Source of the DNA: CAZEYI01 sp964422855
Lineage (GTDB): Bacteria; Patescibacteriota; Gracilibacteria; Absconditabacterales; Absconditicoccaceae
Reading direction: 5' to 3'
NCBI GenBank assembly: GCA_964422855.1
Contig: CAYRCS010000011.1
Location: 1-31,746, forward strand
Length of the DNA stretch: 31,746 nt
Part shown: one piece after another, positions 28,624-31,746 of the stretch
Position numbering within the stretch: the first letter of the stretch is position 1
How the letters are laid out: the number at the start of each line of letters is the position of its first letter
Made by a program: the position numbers and the translations under genes
The notes under the pieces: generated by a model
What the model saw: only the letters and a program-made list of their open reading frames with translations
Told to the model about the DNA's origin: nothing
Database searches by the model: none

Positions 28624-29715
28624 TTACTGAGGTTGGGTGACTTGATTCAAGAATTGGTCGAGCGTTGGTTGCGTATTCATCTGCTCTCCTGTGTTTTGTC
28701 CTGTTTCTGATGCTTGTGGAGCAAAGTTTCCGTTATCTTCTGCTTCAGATGATGGTCCTGTGAACGCATTCAAGGCTGTTTGAAGGTCTGGATCATTGGC
28801 CACGGTTTCTTCTAAAATACCCACATATTCATCAAATTGTGCAAGGTAGGCTTCTATAGACACCGTATCAATTTGTCCTGACAATACAATTGCTTTTTGG
28901 ATATCATCTTGCAGGTCGAGTGATTTTTTGTGGATAAACAAACCATATCTTATGAGATTTCTATTTTTGGTTTCTCTTCCAAATTGATGATAGTATTCGC
29001 CGCTACTTGCGTAGGCTGTGAGTTTATCTGTATAGACTTCTTCCAAAGTTTTTGCTGGAGGAGCTGTGTGTATTTCTTCTGCTTGTTCTACAATTGTCCC
29101 TGTATCTATAATTGTTTCTGTTGGTGTTGGATTGTTGAATGTTAGAGGGAAGACTGTTTTGATTATGAAAAATGCTCCTGCAATAACTGCCAAACTTCAT
29201 GCCAATCCAAATACAATTTTTTGTAGTGTATGGCTATCGTTTTGCGTCTTTTGTTCTGTTTGTATAGGAACCGCCATCGCTTCTTTGCTTGGTGCTTCAT
29301 AGCTTATTGCTTCTGTTGTCTTGGTGTTGCCAAACAAGTCGTCTAGATTTATAGCTTTGGGATTTGTGGTCTTTATTTCTGTTGTACTATTTGCTATTGG
29401 CGTATTGGTTGTTTGTTTTGGCTCGCTGTTTGTGGCGTTAGCTTGGTCAGCGGCTATGTACATGTTGGTAATGATAGGATCTTTTCTGGTTTCAGGAACG
29501 ACTATTGGAGTTGTTTCGATGATTTTTGGTGCTTCAATTTCTTTTGCTACCTCAACAACAGTGTCCTCTGTTACTGGTTTGATAACTTCTACTGTTTTTT
29601 CGACTATTTCAGGTTTTGCTTCAACGACCAAATCTTGCATCCAACTTGTGTCATTGTTGCCTTGTGATGTAGTGTTTGTGGGTATTGGATCGTTGCTGGA
29701 TATAATAACCGCCAT
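28624..29715 (-). CDS. Hypothetical single-span membrane protein, 363 aa
   Basis: No family was recognised. The N-terminal ~165 residues are low-complexity, rich in Thr, Glu, Pro, Val and Asn, and probably unstructured in the cytoplasm. One membrane helix (LAGSMAVIAGAFFIIKTVF) spans about residues 171-189. The outer part holds a Thr/Pro spacer and a helical domain (KTLEEVYTDKLTAYASSGEY, later EEYVGILEETV-like helices) before a Gln/Asn/Thr-rich end. The TGA at 29197-29199 is a Gly inside the membrane helix. It has a good promoter and an AAGGA ribosome-binding site 7 bases before ATG. The stop directly abuts the xer gene, so the two are likely co-transcribed. Confidence 0.8.
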
Positions 29716-29741
29716 AGTGTGTCCTTATATAAACTATGACA

Positions 29742-29770
29742 AGTATATCCCTGAAGGCCGTAAAAAGCAA
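29742..29770 (-). promoter_or_regulatory. Promoter of the 363-aa membrane-protein gene
   Basis: On the minus strand TTGCTT (29770-29765) and TATACT (29747-29742) are 17 bases apart, 27 bases before ATG 29715. Confidence 0.65.
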
Positions 29771-29787
29771 AAAATTATCGATGATTT

Positions 29788-30495
29788 TTATCCATGATGT
29801 CTAGCTATGACTGCTCACCAGATATGACTCTTAGGATAAAGTTTTTTAGTCAGTTGGGCTAATTGATTTATGGTGCTTCCTGTGGTCACTATATCATCGA
29901 CGATAATTATACATGCATTTGTTGGGATATCGTGCTTTTGCATAACGAAGGATCATTGGAGATTTTGCAGTCTTTGTTTCCTGTTGAGTTTGGCTTGTGA
30001 GCGGGTATGGCGTATTTTAGCATATAATTTTATGACGGGGATGTTCAACTCTTTGCCTAGAGCTTTGGCTAATAATTCTGATTGGTTGTATCATCTAAAA
30101 AATCGTTTTCTCCATCGATGTGATGGAATGTAAGTGATATATGTAGGATATTTGTGTGTTTTGCGTATGATTGATTGATTCGATTGTATGGACAATGCCA
30201 GTCTCTGTGCTAGAAATGTGGCTATATCATATCTGTGATCGTACTTGAGTTTGAGGATGAGTTTCTTGATATAATCGTTGTAGATAAATCCTATATGTAT
30301 CCCTTCACAAGCGAATGATTTGCGGTATGGTGCTAATGTCTTGTAATCTGGAGAATAAAAATGCGATGCTGGACATATTTCTGGATGTGATTGGAGTGTC
30401 TTTTTGTCTTGGTTGGATAAATAGTTCCCTTGGGTCTGATCTCAGAGGGATATTTTGGGGAAAAGAAAATCTATAATTTGCTTAAGCAAATACAT
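29788..30495 (-). CDS. comF: ComF family phosphoribosyltransferase-like protein
   Basis: The 235-aa product matches the ComF/GntX family. The segment IPSHRWRKRFFRGYNQSELL corresponds to the family's P....R...RG.NQ...LA motif. It is followed by KIRHTRSQAKLNRKQRLQNL and the PRPP-binding loop CIIIVDDIVTTGSTI. The N-terminal zinc-finger Cys cluster usual in ComF is largely missing; only ICPAS and FACEG carry Cys. In competent bacteria ComF helps handle incoming single-stranded DNA. Start ATG 30495 overlaps the end of the upstream gene by 14 bases, so the two are coupled. TGA codons encode Gly in RGYNQ and LQGSF. Confidence 0.88.
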
Positions 30496-31746
30496 CTATA
30501 GATGTGTCATAAAATACGTCTTTGAAGTGCTGCGAAAAACCATCGGTATTGTCTATGTTGTCATGCTGTTGGCACATGTGTACCAATGTTTGTATATCAG
30601 ATGCTTGGAGTTTGCCGTCCTGTACCAATAATCATCATGATGCGGTCCCTATGAGATCAGCAAATGCTTTGCCTCGTTGTGCGCTGTCTATATTGTTTCA
30701 TTCTTTGCTTAGAGCAAATATTTTATCTTTGATGGCTTGGTCTGTTGCTCCATCCTGAAAGCTTTGGCGAACAATTGAACTTGATTCTAACTGTTTGCAA
30801 AAGTCTGCAAGTTGGTTCATAGACTGCCCTATTTTTGCTAATTGACTAGGATCTGTATTGTCGATAGTGTTGTGTCGGATGTTGAGCATATTCCAAAATG
30901 CTTGTTCATCAGCATTATTGACTCCTCCAAATGCGACCATATCTTCTACTGCTCAGGGCACAAATATGTGGAGTCGATCTTGTACTATTTTATTTTTTTC
31001 TACCAGAGCAATTACTTGTGATTGGAGTTCGTAATTTTTGCTTCTTGAATAGTTATTTTTAAGAATTTTGGTGGTGTATGCTTCAGCTTTGGTTTGTACT
31101 GTTTGCGGATCAGTTTCTTCTTGGATGATCTGTGTGAGGTCTATTTTGGGTTTGCGTTGGTATTGCTCATCAAAACTTGCTAGTCTGCCGTTGAGTTTGT
31201 ATTTGCCTGGAGACTCTGGATCTATGCTAAAGTTTCACTCTGGGAACTGTTGATAGAGGAAGTCATCGACTCGCAATTCTCCTGTGGCTAAGCTATAGTC
31301 CATCCCCATTTTTCTATTGCCTAGTCTGCCTTCTATCCTGACTGTGCCATTGGAAGTAGATTGGATATGGTCTAAGGCAAAATCATATCCTAGGTGTGAT
31401 GTGTCGTAGCTGCTACTGAGCATAAAGAGACCAGAAAATTCTTTGAGGACAAAGGACATGATGTAGTCTTTTTGAGATTTTTGGGTTTGTTGGTCCAAAT
31501 TGGTAAGAAATTCCTGTCCCTGTTTTATAGCTTGTTCGTATTTCTTTTCTATGTTTGGTTTGGAGTCTGGGTCTACTTTGTTGAGATCAAATTGTTTGGT
31601 ATATGGATCGAACCGTTCAGGATTGGTTTTTTGTCGATCTTGTTGTCGTTCGTCTCGTTTGGGATAGAGTTTGCAAAAGTCTTGCGGTGTGAGTTCGTCG
31701 TTTTTGTAGGTGGAAACTTCTTTGTTTTGCGTGCTAGGAGAATTGT
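30482..31746 (-). CDS. Hypothetical protein, C-terminal 420 aa (5' end outside window)
   Basis: No family was recognised. The frame is open from the right edge to TAA 30482-30484 with TGA = Gly. The visible part starts with a charged, Pro/Gln-rich stretch (QDRQKTNPERFDPYTKQF), continues with a probable beta-rich domain (TVRIEGRLGNRKMGMDYSLA), then charged helices (YELQSQVIALVEKNKIVQ) and a helical C-terminal domain (FWNMLNIRHNTIDNTDPSQL...). No signal or membrane segment is seen in the visible part. It overlaps comF by 14 bases, so both are read from one mRNA. Confidence 0.75.

Overview
The window reads as a stretch of genome from a Patescibacteria/CPR bacterium of the Gracilibacteria or Absconditabacteria (BD1-5/SR1) type. 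The decisive sign is the genetic code. Nearly every long gene is cut by in-frame TGA in the standard code, and each becomes one continuous protein if TGA is read as glycine (translation table 25). In atpD all six internal TGA codons fall on glycines expected in the F1 beta subunit, including the first Gly of the P-loop and the preceding KGGK. In frr, xer and comF the TGA codons also sit at family glycines. TAA and TAG are the only stops seen. Coordinates below are given with TGA = Gly, so many CDS span internal TGA codons. The sequence is AT-rich and compact, with several convergent genes overlapping or nearly touching, and it contains one 100-N scaffold gap.

Layout. 1-6.6 kb (all minus): the start of a polysaccharide pyruvyl transferase, a 1206-aa secreted multi-module lamin-tail-domain protein, murG, a ZIP metal transporter and a 174-aa unknown. 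6.6-9.2 kb: a metal-related block consisting of an intergenic region with three Fur-box-like sites, a Fur-family regulator with an unusual tail, a small Cys/His-rich protein, tRNA-Gly(GCC) and a SOUL-type heme-binding protein. 9.2-15.5 kb (minus): two tandem membrane-anchored C39-like cysteine peptidases, an RNase H, and a 1431-aa PKD-repeat surface protein with a C-terminal membrane anchor. 15.6-18.9 kb: an HlyD-type adaptor lipoprotein convergent with a lytic transglycosylase-SGNH hydrolase fusion.

19-26.6 kb (plus): DUF1653, frr-yidC, a solitary atpD, two small unknowns, and a branched-chain-amino-acid-type ABC operon (livK-livH-livM and a single ATPase). 26.6-31.7 kb (minus): a class I/II aminotransferase, a Xer-type tyrosine recombinase, a 363-aa single-span membrane protein, comF and a partial unknown.

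The main themes are the cell surface (LTD and PKD proteins, murG, a peptidoglycan-cleaving fusion, peptidases, YidC) and uptake or metal control (ZIP, Fur, heme-binding, amino-acid ABC transporter). This fits a host-dependent cell that invests in surface contact and scavenging, but that lifestyle statement is inference. Promoters of the TTGACA-N16/17-TATAAT type and hairpin-plus-T-run terminators are readable at many gene ends.
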